This document shows, in pieces, positions 1 through 8,435 of a stretch of DNA of 14,922 nt. The position numbers were made by a program, and so were the translations under genes. The number at the start of each line of letters is the position of its first letter. Positions within the stretch are counted from its first letter, which is position 1. The DNA comes from Terana coerulea (Eukaryota; Basidiomycota; Agaricomycetes; Polyporales; Phanerochaetaceae), in contig JAKOGH010000961.1 in assembly GCA_024811115.1 (NCBI GenBank), forward strand, positions 1 to 14,922, in the 5' to 3' direction. Below the pieces are notes generated by a model. It ran no database searches, was not told where the DNA came from, and worked only from the letters and a program-made list of their open reading frames with translations.

Positions 1-1041
1 AGCATCCTGTATGAGGTCGCCCCACTCAAATGTTGCTATCAACAGATTGAGGTTAAGAATATGGCGATATCCATGTCGAGGCGGTTCTCCTTATTTTGTA
101 AGTGTAGCTGTTTGCCTGCGGCAGTCGGCTCAAGTCGTCCTGCTCGGGTATGACCCGAGGAGGTTTGTGAAGTCTGATCCAGAACGGGCACTCGTAAAGG
201 ATGTGCCGTCCTGTTTCAAACCGGATGATCAGTGTCGCATGGGCAATACAACGGCCCAGGTTTGGGCGTCCATTTGCTCACACCATCACTGTCAGTTTCC
301 CATTTGCCGTGCTTCATTCGGAACTCTCCGTGAGAAGTGTCCGGTAATGAAGCGCGTCAGTCTGAGTAGAACTTTGTTTTATTTCTGAAGCCAGTACAGA
401 GGGTTCTCTTGCGAGGCCCACCACATGTCACTCAACTTAGCCAACATGTGTCACTGGGTATCAACTTAAGCTCGAACGTCTATTATCAGAGTCGGACCGA
501 CAGAGGATTTAGACCTCTCGGGCTGGAGACGGAGGACTACCCCATTCTGCCACGGCTCGCTGGGTGTCACATTACTCAGAAGGTTACCCTTCCCTGGATC
601 ATTGTGTGTTTCACTTGAACCCTAGCCCAGGGTTTGCCAGTTTCCCGTTCTCGGCACATGGTTTGCTGATGCCATCAGGCGCAGATTCCCAATGTGTCCA
701 CAGTCTCTGTCTCGCCATAGGTGACCTGGATCATAGGGTTCAGGAGTTATATCTACCGCACGACTAACGTCCTTATTTAGGGAGAGGGTGGCCTGTCAAT
801 TACGTTGGCTTGTTATCAGAACTATGCCCCTTCTTATCATCTCCTATCTTTTCAGATCCTTTCGGGCTTCGAACTGTTCCAGCATGTTGTGGGAATTCTG
901 CCGGTTAACCCAAGTGCAGCCCAGTGCCTTAGAGTGAACAGCCCAAATTGGGAGAGTGACACAAGCTTCGATAGCCTTCTTTCGCACCTCCTTTACTAAG
1001 AGAGGGCTTGTATCACGGACGTGGATTAACAATGCTGCCAC
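1..1041 (-). pseudogene. Decayed non-LTR (LINE) retrotransposon ORF2, C-terminal part
   Basis: The minus strand carries the C-terminal tail of a fungal LINE polyprotein, spread over several frames. From about 387 to 331 it reads VLLRLTRFITGHFS, the RxxTGHF segment that follows the RNase H region. One frame over (330-219) come CPCDTDH and a K/W-rich stretch. A further shift (217-120) gives ETGRHILYECPFW, the usual Cys-Pro-Cys...His...Cys zinc-binding end of these proteins. The last residues (about 45-1) include ATFEWGDL. A second open segment at 1041-844 has the layout LVKEVRKKAIEACVTLP...NRQNSHNMLEQF, like the linker between reverse transcriptase and RNase H. Stops and at least three frame changes show it is dead. 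The gap between the two pieces (about 160 codons) is shorter than usual, so an internal deletion is likely. I could not place a reverse transcriptase domain. The family assignment rests on motifs recognised by eye. Confidence 0.65.
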
Positions 1042-1088
1042 GTGTGGGTCGAGTTTCCATAGTTATCTTTCGCACCTCCTTTACTAAG
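979..1088. repeat. 22-bp direct repeat within the LINE remnant
   Basis: The 22 bases at 979-1000 recur exactly at 1067-1088, an 88-bp offset. On the minus strand both copies read LVKEVRK. The 66 bp between them are not obviously similar, so this is a short partial duplication inside the decayed LINE rather than a tandem array. Confidence 0.75.
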
Positions 1089-2221
1089 GGAGGACTCGAA
1101 CACCCAGCCTTTAGGGCGGCTATAACCTCGCCCAAGGACACAGACCTAATGGCACAAAGACTGCTAGGCTACTGTGCCCTCTGGATGCTAAGTCAGACTG
1201 CCAATCTACCCATTGCATCGCCATTCGTCCTGTGTTGGAAGTCGCGGTTGCAGACGGACATATACTTGCTCACGCACATCCAAAGACTCCTACTGTCTAC
1301 AAAGTCACTTGCAAGTTACTACCTAGAGCCTACAGGACTGGAGGATGCCGAAGCACATAGTGGCCGGAGGAGATGGCAACAGAGAGCAATTTGGAACACT
1401 CAGGTCAGGCATGAGGCCTGATCAGCTGCATGTCCTCCAAGGAACTCTGTCTGAAACTGGCGTTGTTGATCCATATGACTGCTGTATACAGTAATGCTTA
1501 GATTGTTCTGTAGGACCATGTAGCTTCGCCTCATTAGGCTTCAGCTTATCTACATCAGCTTGCAGCCACTACACTTCGGCCTCCTACGATCTTTCTGCTA
1601 GAGGTTTTGTATAAAACTTTGCGTGTTTAGGACAGATGCTTGCATGACTCCCTTTGATAGCTCTTCGCACAGACCCTGCTGTGTATGTAGCATAAAATGG
1701 TAGAAATCCTCCGCTGTGCGTGGCCGTAGCCACTGCCGCGTACATTAAGCACCAGGTCACAAGAATCACGCAGACAGAACGCTTTGGCGCGAGTCGAGTT
1801 TGCACAAACCATGGAGGCATACACCGGAAAAATCATTGTCAAACCTAGTAGTGTATCCGTAGTCCATGAAGGTTGACCCAACATTTCGCTGTCTGCTTTA
1901 GAGAGACTACGTCAAATGCCAATGTGGATGAAGTTCACCCATCGCACAAGCTCACCGCAGTGGCTCTTCTTCATCTCTTTTCTAAGGTGCTTCGTTGCCT
2001 CATACAATGCCCTGGCATTTCTTGAACTCTATCTCATTGGGGGCACTGCTCTGCTCTGCCCACCACCATCTCCTTATAGATATGTTTGGTTACCCAGGCC
2101 GTTGGCCTGCTCATCTCGCGAGCTGCCATATTACATTCTTCGCCTATTATGCATAGCAAACCATACCGGCCATTGCGATTGTCATCTATGTGTACACGGC
2201 TGCAACTCCGCTTTCCCATGC
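1042..2221. other. No recognisable gene
   Basis: Several short open stretches exist on both strands but none shows a family signature. The minus strand at 1884-1584 reads as hydrophobic pieces (for example ILVTWCLMYAAVATA) in two frames, and around 2000-1930 it contains ALYEATKHLRKEM. These could be worn fragments of a membrane protein or of the neighbouring LINE, but I cannot support either. No promoter, splice pattern or repeat was found that would define a gene. Confidence 0.5.
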
Positions 2222-2583
2222 CGCATCAGCAAAGTTGCATTGGCGCTGAACGGCACTGACAGGTACTGATGAAGCCATCTCAGCGCGCTTCAGTCTTTTC
2301 AGTGCCGTCAGCGCCCGCCAGTTTCAGTAGCCGTTTTGAGCGCCTCTCAGACGCTTTTGACCCCTCTTACATCTGTCTCTTGCAGTAAAGCTTCAGTGAG
2401 TAAACCATCATCATTGACGCCCAGCATAGCTTTATGCAAACATGATAAACTAAGAAAATACAAAATTTAGCAAAAGTCCCAGGGCTTCAGCAGGGCTCGA
2501 ACTTCAGTTCCAAACTGTTCATCAGCGCTCAGTGCTTGTCAGCGCTTCATCAGTCGTCAGTGCCTGTACATTTTGCTGATGCG
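2222..2583. mobile_element. MITE-like element with terminal inverted repeats
   Basis: The left end CGCATCAGCAAA (2222-2233) is mirrored by TTTGCTGATGCG at the right end (2572-2583). Further in, GGCACTGACAGGTACTGATG (from 2252) matches the reverse complement of the right arm, which reads GGCACTGACGACTGATG (up to 2564). Arms are roughly 50-60 bp and imperfect. The interior is full of short CAGCGC/TCAGTGC-type words, as if the arms were built from smaller repeats. No coding capacity is seen, so it would be non-autonomous. I could not identify a target-site duplication. Confidence 0.7.
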
Positions 2584-2599
2584 AGGCCCCGAAAGTCCG

Positions 2600-3054
2600 T
2601 GACGAAGCATCGTCATAGTCTCACATGCCATCCCTCTCATAGTTACGCTGTTCCGATTTCGTGGGATCCTCACCATGAGGGTCTGATGGCTAACCAACAC
2701 GAAAGACCCCCTTGACATAAGCGCTTAAAATGGCATACTGAAGGGTTCGAGCCTGGCACTGGACATAAGGAAAATGGCGTTTTTATCCTTGAATTGTGAA
2801 GCATGTCATAGATACCATATAAAATGGATTTCAGCACTATCTAATTTTTTTCCCTGAGCTTCTACAAGCTAGAAAGCGAGGAAAGATGCATAGGAGAAGG
2901 GTGCATGAAGTGACTTTTGGGAGCCTATGTCAAGAGGATCCTTCTCTGTTAATTAGACACCAGTCCCTTGTGGTGAGGATACCAAATCGGAACATGTAAC
3001 TGTGAGAGGGATGGCATATGAGACTAGCGTTGTCATCTTGGCGACATTATGTCA
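2600..3054. mobile_element. Foldback/MITE-like element with arms of about 120 bp
   Basis: The left arm (about 2600-2720) and the right arm (about 2927-3054) are reverse complements with scattered mismatches. Both ends begin TGAC. Shared blocks include CATGCCATCCCTCTCA, TTCCGATTT, ATCCTCACCA and CTTGACATA. The roughly 200-bp centre is unpaired and non-coding. It starts only 16 bp after the preceding inverted-repeat element but has a different arm sequence, so it is a separate family. No clear target-site duplication was found. The right arm overlaps the end of an open minus-strand frame (3245-3033). Confidence 0.75.
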
Positions 3055-3264
3055 TACATCCCTCCTTCCTTCCGCCAGGCAGTGATAATCTTTGGCAAGA
3101 TGATCACAGCCGTGCACCTGTTTGACAGCATCTCCTGGATTATGCTCTGCTTGAGCTTCAAGGTGTCAAGGAACGACTGGTGCATGCTCTCCGACACATC
3201 TTCTAGTCTAAAGGAACAGCTCATTAGGGCCATCTTGCGACACAATAAGGCATGGGTCTGTGAG
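3033..3264 (-). CDS. Unrecognised exon candidate, minus strand
   Basis: From about 3264 the minus strand is open for about 75 codons. It reads like a real helical segment: charged and amphipathic, with SFRLEDVSESMHQSFLD followed by LKLKQSIIQEMLSN, and ends at a stop at 3033 inside the right arm of the foldback element. A plausible splice acceptor (CCTCACAG on the minus strand, about 3265) lies just upstream in the correct place for an internal exon. I do not recognise the family. It may belong with the open segment at 3424-3940 as one gene, with the inverted-repeat element having truncated its 3' end. The opposite strand is also open here, which lowers confidence. Confidence 0.35.
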
Positions 3265-3423
3265 GTCTAGTGGCATGACTGTTAACATCGAGTCGTACAG
3301 CATCAGGAATGGCTTCCCACTACTGCATCAACAAGCCACCACTGGCACGCTGGGCTGTTATACTTGACTACAGCGTGGTGTCAACCAACGGCGCTATGCA
3401 TGCTTGGCACAGCAGGTGGCCTG

Positions 3424-3945
3424 TCACCTTGTTGCAGAGTGTGAATGCGCCATTGCGGCACCACCTTCCATATGCGGGTGCATCTGCACGGGTCGGAAAA
3501 CCTTCTGATTGAGCACAACGTGCTGGCTGGCCCAGTGGTCAATGTTTGTGGGCTGCCCAAGCTCAGGCTCCGGGCTTAGTGTGAATATGTCGTTGTAGTT
3601 GTCCCCCGCCACGCGCGTGTACGAAGTACCATGTGCTTCGAGGGAGGACATGTCCTGTTCAATCATAATATTTGGGTGGTGTGGGTGATATGGCTGGATG
3701 GTGGCATACCTGCTGGACTGGATGTTTTGCAGGTAGAACCTGCGACAGGTGAGGGTCTTGACAGTTAATTGTGAGCTAGTGGCCAAGGGAGGGTCATGGA
3801 TGGAACGGTAGGGAATTAGATGAGGGACCACTCTTGCGCTTTGAGAGGCAATGCTGTAGTGCAAGTTTGTTATGTGCGCATATTCACAGTTCGAGTCAGC
3901 AGGACAGGTCCCGTCCACCACTGTCTGTGGCCCAAGACTACGAAT
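3424..3945 (-). CDS. Unrecognised exon candidate of about 170 codons, minus strand
   Basis: The longest open minus-strand stretch outside low-complexity DNA. It is rich in His, Pro, Ser, Tyr and Gln, with a mixed middle (for example LSPEPELGQPTNIDHW) and a His/Met-rich end (MHPHMEGGAAMAHSHS). Many codons end in C, as in expressed basidiomycete genes. It has no good ATG start. Instead a splice acceptor-like ACTATTCGTAG lies at the upstream end (about 3945), suggesting an internal exon. At the downstream end AACAAG followed by GTGACA could be a donor. A one-base shift there would instead continue as VTGHLLCQACIAPLVD. No membrane segment or signal peptide is visible. Function unknown; it may be a gene fragment or part of a decayed transposon. 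Confidence 0.4.
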   Translation of the reverse strand: MRSLGPQTVVDGTCPADSNCEYAHITNLHYSIASQSARVVPHLIPYRSIHDPPLATSSQLTVKTLTCRRFYLQNIQSSRYATIQPYHPHHPNIMIEQDMSSLEAHGTSYTRVAGDNYNDIFTLSPEPELGQPTNIDHWASQHVVLNQKVFRPVQMHPHMEGGAAMAHSHSATR

Positions 3946-4080
3946 AGTGCAGTAATTGTATCTGCAACACTAGCATGAGTTGATGCTGAACATCACCTAG
4001 AATCAAAGTCAAGCATATACATATATTGATGTCTTCAGACAGTAAAAAGCCCATAGTCAATAGCGCCCTTGCTCCTGTGC

Positions 4081-4885
4081 ATCTGGAAAACCCCTCTTTC
4101 TAATCTATGCTTTATGCTTCTTATTTAACACTAAGTTGTTTATTATGCTCTTTTCACTTTTTGTGAAAATGTATTCTTAAAATATAGTTTATTTAGCTAA
4201 TCTACATCTATTAGCTTGCTAAACAGCCCATTGCCTTTTAACATTCTAATCTGCTGATTATTAATGGCTTTTTACTACCTAATTGACTTTTTATCCCTTA
4301 CCAATGCCTTATTGCATTCTTTCATTAGCTTATTTACTATATTTCTTTTTATCTAATTTCTCACTATTGCATATTTTATCAGTAGCTTATTATTAGCTTT
4401 TTACTTATTTGCTTGTTATTTGTATCATATTTATGACATTATCTAGAGCTTATGACACTTATTTTGCTATTGCTTTTATTTATTACTTGGACTCTTATTA
4501 TTGTATTGCTTAAAGGTAATTTAGTTCTATGTCCTCCTTTTTCTGCTAATCAGCTAACCTATATACTTATACTATTACACTTTTAGTGTTAATGTAGCTA
4601 CTATTCTCTATTTCAGCCTAGTTGGCACATAAATGCATAATGGATTCCTTATTAGACTGGTTTTCAAAGTGCACAAAGCTTTAAGGATATTGTTAATGAC
4701 AAGTCTGAAGCTCTTTAATATTACCTTTATAACCTAATATATAAGCTCTGTACAATTGCTAAAAAGAGCTGCTTTTGCCTAGAATGTCTATATTCTTATA
4801 TAATTGCCATTTGCCACAGTTGAGCAACAGGTTGCAATCAATTTTAAATATCACAATAGCTCTAAAAGAGTGACTGCTTCACAGA
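4081..4885. other. AT-rich, CpG-free left arm without genes
   Basis: I read every line of this stretch and found no CG dinucleotide in about 805 bp. The plus strand is T-rich, with frequently repeated words such as TTATTAGCTT and CTAAT. There is no open frame of useful length on either strand. It forms the left arm of the proposed inverted-repeat element. Confidence 0.8.
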
Positions 4886-4959
4886 CGACCAAAGCAATTC
4901 ACACTGTATGCTTTTGTTAATGGGCCGAGGCTCAAAAAGATGACCAGAATGACCACAAT

Positions 4960-5032
4960 GCACCCAGAAGGACTTGAACCCAGGACCACCTGGGTAAACG
5001 CACCAGTAGATTAACAACTGCGCCATAGCGGC
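4960..5032 (-). pseudogene. tRNA-like sequence (tRNA pseudogene or SINE head)
   Basis: The minus strand carries a good internal A-box-like element (TGGCGCAGTTG) and a perfect B-box-like element (GGGTTCAAGTCC) at tRNA spacing, within 73 nt. A cloverleaf can be drawn but is damaged. The acceptor stem pairs at 5 of 7 positions, the 3' side of the D stem does not pair, the anticodon stem pairs at 4 of 5, and the T stem pairs at only 3 of 5 (one a G-T pair). The loop base before the anticodon is C rather than U. I therefore call it a tRNA relic or a tRNA-derived SINE promoter, not a working tRNA, and give no amino acid. Confidence 0.6.
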
Positions 5033-5220
5033 TTGCGTGTATCATCGTACAGAATGGTCATAACTTACTAGGTATATTGAAGCGCCTTAACGTCTTTGAA
5101 GCCTTCGCGTTTGGTTGGCGTCATCTTTCATTCCCTCGGTCCCTCATTCCTAACCGACGCGTTAGCTGCGTCGCGACCACCTACCGCGACACCAGGACCC
5201 AAGCGACACCACACAAGAGT

Positions 5221-5234
5221 GGGGGGGGGGGGGG
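5221..5234 (+). repeat. G14 homopolymer
   Basis: Fourteen consecutive G at the left side of the GC-rich core. The length of such a run is often wrong in assemblies, and it lies beside the CpG-rich tandem repeats. Confidence 0.95.
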
Positions 5235-5328
5235 CGCGTGAATTATCGAGCAAGGCTGTTGAAGGGGAGGGCTCCCCTGCAAACGAGGTACGTGGCCCTC
5301 TCGCCGCATCCACCGCTGCTACCCAGAG

Positions 5329-5363
5329 CCGTCCATGGCCGTGCATGCACGGCTTATGGACGG
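5329..5363. repeat. Nested palindrome/hairpin
   Basis: CCGTCCAT (5329-5336) pairs with ATGGACGG (5356-5363) and encloses a perfect 14-bp palindrome, CCGTGCATGCACGG (5339-5352). The 35 nt could form a strong hairpin or cruciform. It is not followed by a T-tract and no role can be assigned from sequence alone. Confidence 0.85.
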
Positions 5364-5399
5364 TGCTTTCATGAATAGGCACCACGCATCCCCCACCAG

Positions 5400-6115
5400 C
5401 AACGAACACCGCGCGCAAACGCCCGCGTAGTCAAGCACGACGCAACAAGCTCAACGCCGGCGGCCGCGACGCCGACGCACAAGAAGCCGGCGCGCACGAC
5501 ACGACGCGTACGACACGAACGGCGGCGCACAACGCCAACGCCGGCGCGCGGGACGTGGTGAAGCACAGCACGCGCAGGCCGACGTAGGCGAGCGCGCCGC
5601 CGTTACAAAGGGCCGACGTACGACGCGAGGGACCAGCGCAACAAGCTACACAGGCGCGACGCCGAGAACGCAGCACGCGCATAACACCAACACCGGCGCG
5701 CGGGACGTGGCGAAGCACGACGCGCGCAGACCGACGCAGGTGAGCGCGACGCCGACGCACAAGAAACCGGCGCGTACAGCACGACGCGCAAGATACGCAG
5801 GGCGGGACAGCGGCGCACGCACGCACGGTGCCGACGGATGCGCACCACGCCAACGCCGGCGCGCAGGACGTGGCGAAGCACGACGCGCGCAGGCCGACGC
5901 AGGCGAGCGTGCCGCCGTTACAAAGGGCCGACGCACGACGCGAGGGACCAGGGTAGCAAGCTACCCCAGCACAACGCCAACGAGCGCAGCACGCGCACCG
6001 CGCCGGCGCTGGCGCGCAGGACGTGGCGAAGCACGACGCGTGCAGACCGACGCTGACAAGTGCGCCCCCGTCAGAAGGGGCTGATGCACGACACGAGGGC
6101 CAGGGTAGTGGTGTA
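5400..6115. repeat. CpG-rich minisatellite, units of about 152-163 bp with a higher-order pattern
   Basis: The block GGCGCGCGGGACGTGGCGAA (with small variants), followed by GCACGACGCGCGCAGRCCGA, occurs four times, near 5543, 5695, 5858 and 6011, giving spacings of about 152, 163 and 153 bp. Alternate units share extra sequence. GCCGCCGTTACAAAGGGCCG is at 5596 and again at 5911. GCGACGCCGACGCACAAGAA is at 5466 and again at 5746. This suggests a two-unit higher-order repeat. CpG is extremely frequent. A minus-strand frame stays open across 6144-5431 but its Cys/Ala/Arg repeats merely echo the DNA repeat, so I do not call it a gene. Confidence 0.85.
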
Positions 6116-6117
6116 CG

Positions 6118-6543
6118 TAAGTATGTTACTGACAGATACAACACACAGGTGAGTATGGTGCATGGTGCATGGGCTTACCTGCACAGTACAAGTAGTTTGT
6201 TGTGTTAGGTAGCTTAGTCTTGTATGTAGATAACTAAATATGCAATACAGAGCATCAGGTTAAATTAAGAAGGGGGATTTCTTAGATGACTAGTCAAGCA
6301 GTAGTGGTATTATAGCTGCATGTAAGGAACAAAATAGGACAGTAAGGAAACAAATAGCTGAGAATAGGACTAATTGCCCTAATATATAGAATAATTAAGA
6401 CAATTAGCAAAGGACCTCACTAAACTGCCTTATTGGCCTAATGTATCTATTTATCTAGTTGTGTTACTTTGAAGCTTATGTGCAATGAATTAGTGCTTAT
6501 CAGCATGCATTAGGCAGAAATAGTAAGGGGGTTTTTTCAGATG
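6118..6543. other. AT-rich, CpG-free right arm without genes
   Basis: No CG dinucleotide occurs from 6118 to the right terminal repeat at 6543. The plus strand is purine-biased, the mirror image of the left arm, with repeated ATTAG/CTAAT words. Just after the CpG-rich core there is a fungal-looking donor (GTAAGTATG at 6118) and an ACTGAC branch-like site, but no coding frame to connect them. Confidence 0.75.
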
Positions 6544-6883
6544 TGAGCAGTTGCAGATAACTTGAGCACCCTGCTATTGACTCCTATCTGCTATGGTAAG
6601 GAGAGCACCAGTTGCCAGGTTTTGAATGGTGTATTCGAATCATTTCCCCTTCTGTTCATAAATTGCCCACAGTTGGTATTTGTTGACGCATTCACTAGGC
6701 TTGGCAAGAAAAGTGTGTACTTGGTTCTACTCTGGTTTAGCATATTCAGTCTCCATGAAGCGCTTCAGTAAAAGCATTGTGAATAACGTAAGTGCCCTCG
6801 AGAATGCGAAGTGGACAATTACTGGTCTATGCAGACAATCATGAGATAATGATGGTGATGCAAGCATAGATACACATACCTGT
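6544..6883. other. Unassigned sequence downstream of the unit A helical-protein gene
   Basis: This may hold 3' exons of the minus-strand gene ending near 6884: a donor-like GTATGTGTATC on the minus strand follows CAATAGACAG at about 6879. No homologous segment could be matched to unit B here, and no family motif was seen. A plus-strand frame open at 6562-6771 lacks any supporting signal. Confidence 0.4.
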
Positions 6884-7638
6884 CTATTGGCCAACTGCTG
6901 CTTCATGATTCATCGCTGAGAGATACAAAGATTCACACTGGATTATATCTGGATCACAGCACAAACATGAATAAATACCAAAATTGCATTCCAATTGCAG
7001 TAGTTCTTACCTCAAATATCTGAAAAGCAAGTGTAAGCTGCGTGTCCAGCGATTTGACAGCATTTACATTTTCTGATTTGTTGGGAAACTTTTTAGATCC
7101 TCTTCTCGAAGCCATGTCTTGCATAAATGCAAGAATCTCATGTATAGTTCTACGGCAGGTCATAATTGGTATTGGTATATAAGCGTAAGGGACAGATGGT
7201 GCACTCTGTTAGTTGTTGTAAATCACTCTCAAGCTGCCCTGGATTGCTTCCTTAGCCTCTCTGCAAGCTTCGCGCGACCATCAGAACAATGTTGTTCGAC
7301 CTCAGTCCAAGCTTGCATACATTTTCATTATTCGCTTTAATTTCCTATATATAGGTGAAAGTAAGATTCAAGCATATTGTGAGTGAGGGATACTAGACGC
7401 ACTCGACAATCTCCATGACTTTCACACCCACGCCTCGCGATGTACCTAACATATAGCAGAGTATTAGCAGCCTCCAAGATGTCCTCGAGAGCATCAAGGG
7501 CTATGCTCAACAAGTTCACCACTGTGCTGCTTCGCAAGCTTGGCGAACAAATGATATTTCGAAGAGATAAGAAGCCAGAGTTCGAGGACACTCCTGGCGT
7601 GATGCTGGGGAGAGGAGCGGAGGCGACAGGTCAGCCAT
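6884..7638 (-). pseudogene. Unit A: MLKL-like N-terminal helical-bundle protein, frame-broken
   Basis: Probable start is the minus-strand ATG at 7638 in an AACAATGGCTGAC context, about 50 bp after a TATA-like box. After a Ser/Pro-rich leader the product is all-helical. LDALEDILEAANTLLYVRYI is followed by GVKVMEIVECV, KANNEN...LGLRSNNIVLMV, EACREAKEAIQG, SDLQQLTE, IHEILAFMQDMASRRGSKKF, and finally LDTQLTLAFQIFE at about 7011. This order resembles the MLKL-type N-terminal domain that fungi place in front of STAND/NLR-like or kinase modules; its known role is in membrane-targeted cell death. Introns at 7345-7393 (49 nt) and 7150-7204 (55 nt) have GT...AG ends, and a donor GTAAGAAC lies at 7010. 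Single-base breaks occur after the third codon, after VRYI, after IVLMV and after AIQG. The 3' end is unresolved. Family by eye only. Confidence 0.55.
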
Positions 7639-7685
7639 TGTTGGAAGGTAGTCTTGAAGAGAAGTGAGTGGGAATGGCATAGTGG

Positions 7686-7691
7686 TATATA
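7686..7691 (-). promoter_or_regulatory. TATA-like box upstream of the unit A helical-protein gene
   Basis: TATATA on the minus strand, 48 bp before the proposed ATG. Between them lies a C/T-rich leader (CCACTATGCC...CTTCAAGACTACC) typical of fungal transcription starts. It supports 7638 as the start codon. Confidence 0.45.
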
Positions 7692-7699
7692 GTGCAGGA

Positions 7700-8435
7700 G
7701 GTGGGAACTGCGCAGAGTAGTTTGGTGCTGCTAATCATCACTAGACGCCGCGACTTTCGTCAGAGTGATCTGGATGGTCACCAATCAGCACAGCCGATGT
7801 CACCACTGCATCTTCATAAAGGTTGAATGAATAGTTGCTGACATTTGGAGGCTTCAAGGTGGACTCAAGCTTAGAGATTAGGTGATTATAGAGGCTGACG
7901 CAAGTAGACCCGAAACACCCACATGAATGAACAACACATCAAAGGTGAACACCACAATGGTGTTACAAGTCCAAAATAGAGCATAAGAATTACTGCCACA
8001 TACTTAGCACCATCTTACACCTCCCAAACCTGGGCTGAGTATCTCTGTCCCCACGACAAACAGAGAGAAGGTGCAATTGCACTATTAAGTAACATGTGAG
8101 TACACACAGATAGCGGTTAGTGGATCAGATATTATCATTTGATCAATACAGGTACCAGTTCAACACGCTGTGATGTTAGCTCTATAGTACTACTACTTAC
8201 TTAGTATTGGCAAAATGTCTCAACGAGCTACTCTAGTAATCATCTACTACACTACTCTAAGAGAGAGAGAAAACCAACTTACATGGGCTTTCGCACTGAA
8301 GGTGATACTCAGTCTTTCAGTTACATTGCACTTAGCGATTTGGATATGGTCCAGCAATTGTACTGAATTCTTGGAATAATTGGCAAGCTAGTTTGTATCA
8401 CAAATTTCCTCAGTGCTAGTTTACAGCGCTTAGAG
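7700..8435. other. Inter-gene spacer, no gene seen
   Basis: This is the region upstream of the unit A helical-protein gene. I see no coding segment and no element with clear ends. Short related words occur at about 8172 (GATGTTAGCTCTATAG) and 8660 (GATGTTAGCATAATAG). It may include older, unrecognisable insertions. Confidence 0.5.

Larger units (their letters stand above)
4080..6543. mobile_element. 2.46-kb inverted-repeat element with CpG-free arms and CpG-rich core
   Basis: The left end (4080-4133) begins CATCTGGAAAACCCC. The reverse complement of the right end (6543-6490) begins CATCTGAAAAAACCCCC. Similarity continues at lower identity for about 50 bp to a shared CACTAA. Between the ends lie three compositional zones. 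The left arm (4081-4885) is AT-rich and pyrimidine-biased with no CpG. The core (about 4886-6117) is GC-rich and full of CpG, with a tandem repeat. The right arm (6118-6543) is AT-rich and purine-biased, again with no CpG. The mirrored strand bias of the arms agrees with an inverted-repeat structure. No transposase is visible, so it would be non-autonomous. A target-site duplication is not clear (at most TG). The terminal match is short, which limits confidence. Confidence 0.55.

Noticed and set aside
1008..1421. Plus-strand open frame of 137 codons
   Set aside because: No family signal, overlaps the LINE remnant on the other strand and includes the 22-bp direct repeat.
2742..2752. B-box-like GGTTCGAGCC within the foldback element
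   Set aside because: No convincing A box or cloverleaf upstream and no stem pairing around it; likely chance.
4960..5032. Functional tRNA gene
   Set aside because: D stem, T stem and anticodon-loop defects make a working tRNA unlikely; kept only as a relic.
5431..6144. Minus-strand open frame of 237 codons, Cys/Ala/Arg-rich with internal repeats
   Set aside because: It spans the CpG-rich tandem repeat, where stop codons are rare by composition. The protein repeats simply follow the DNA repeats, and frames on both strands are open.
8096..8103. GTGAGTAC at 8096 and 8933 as a target duplication for the LTR
   Set aside because: It would require ends that are not TG...CA and is not positioned correctly at either proposed boundary.
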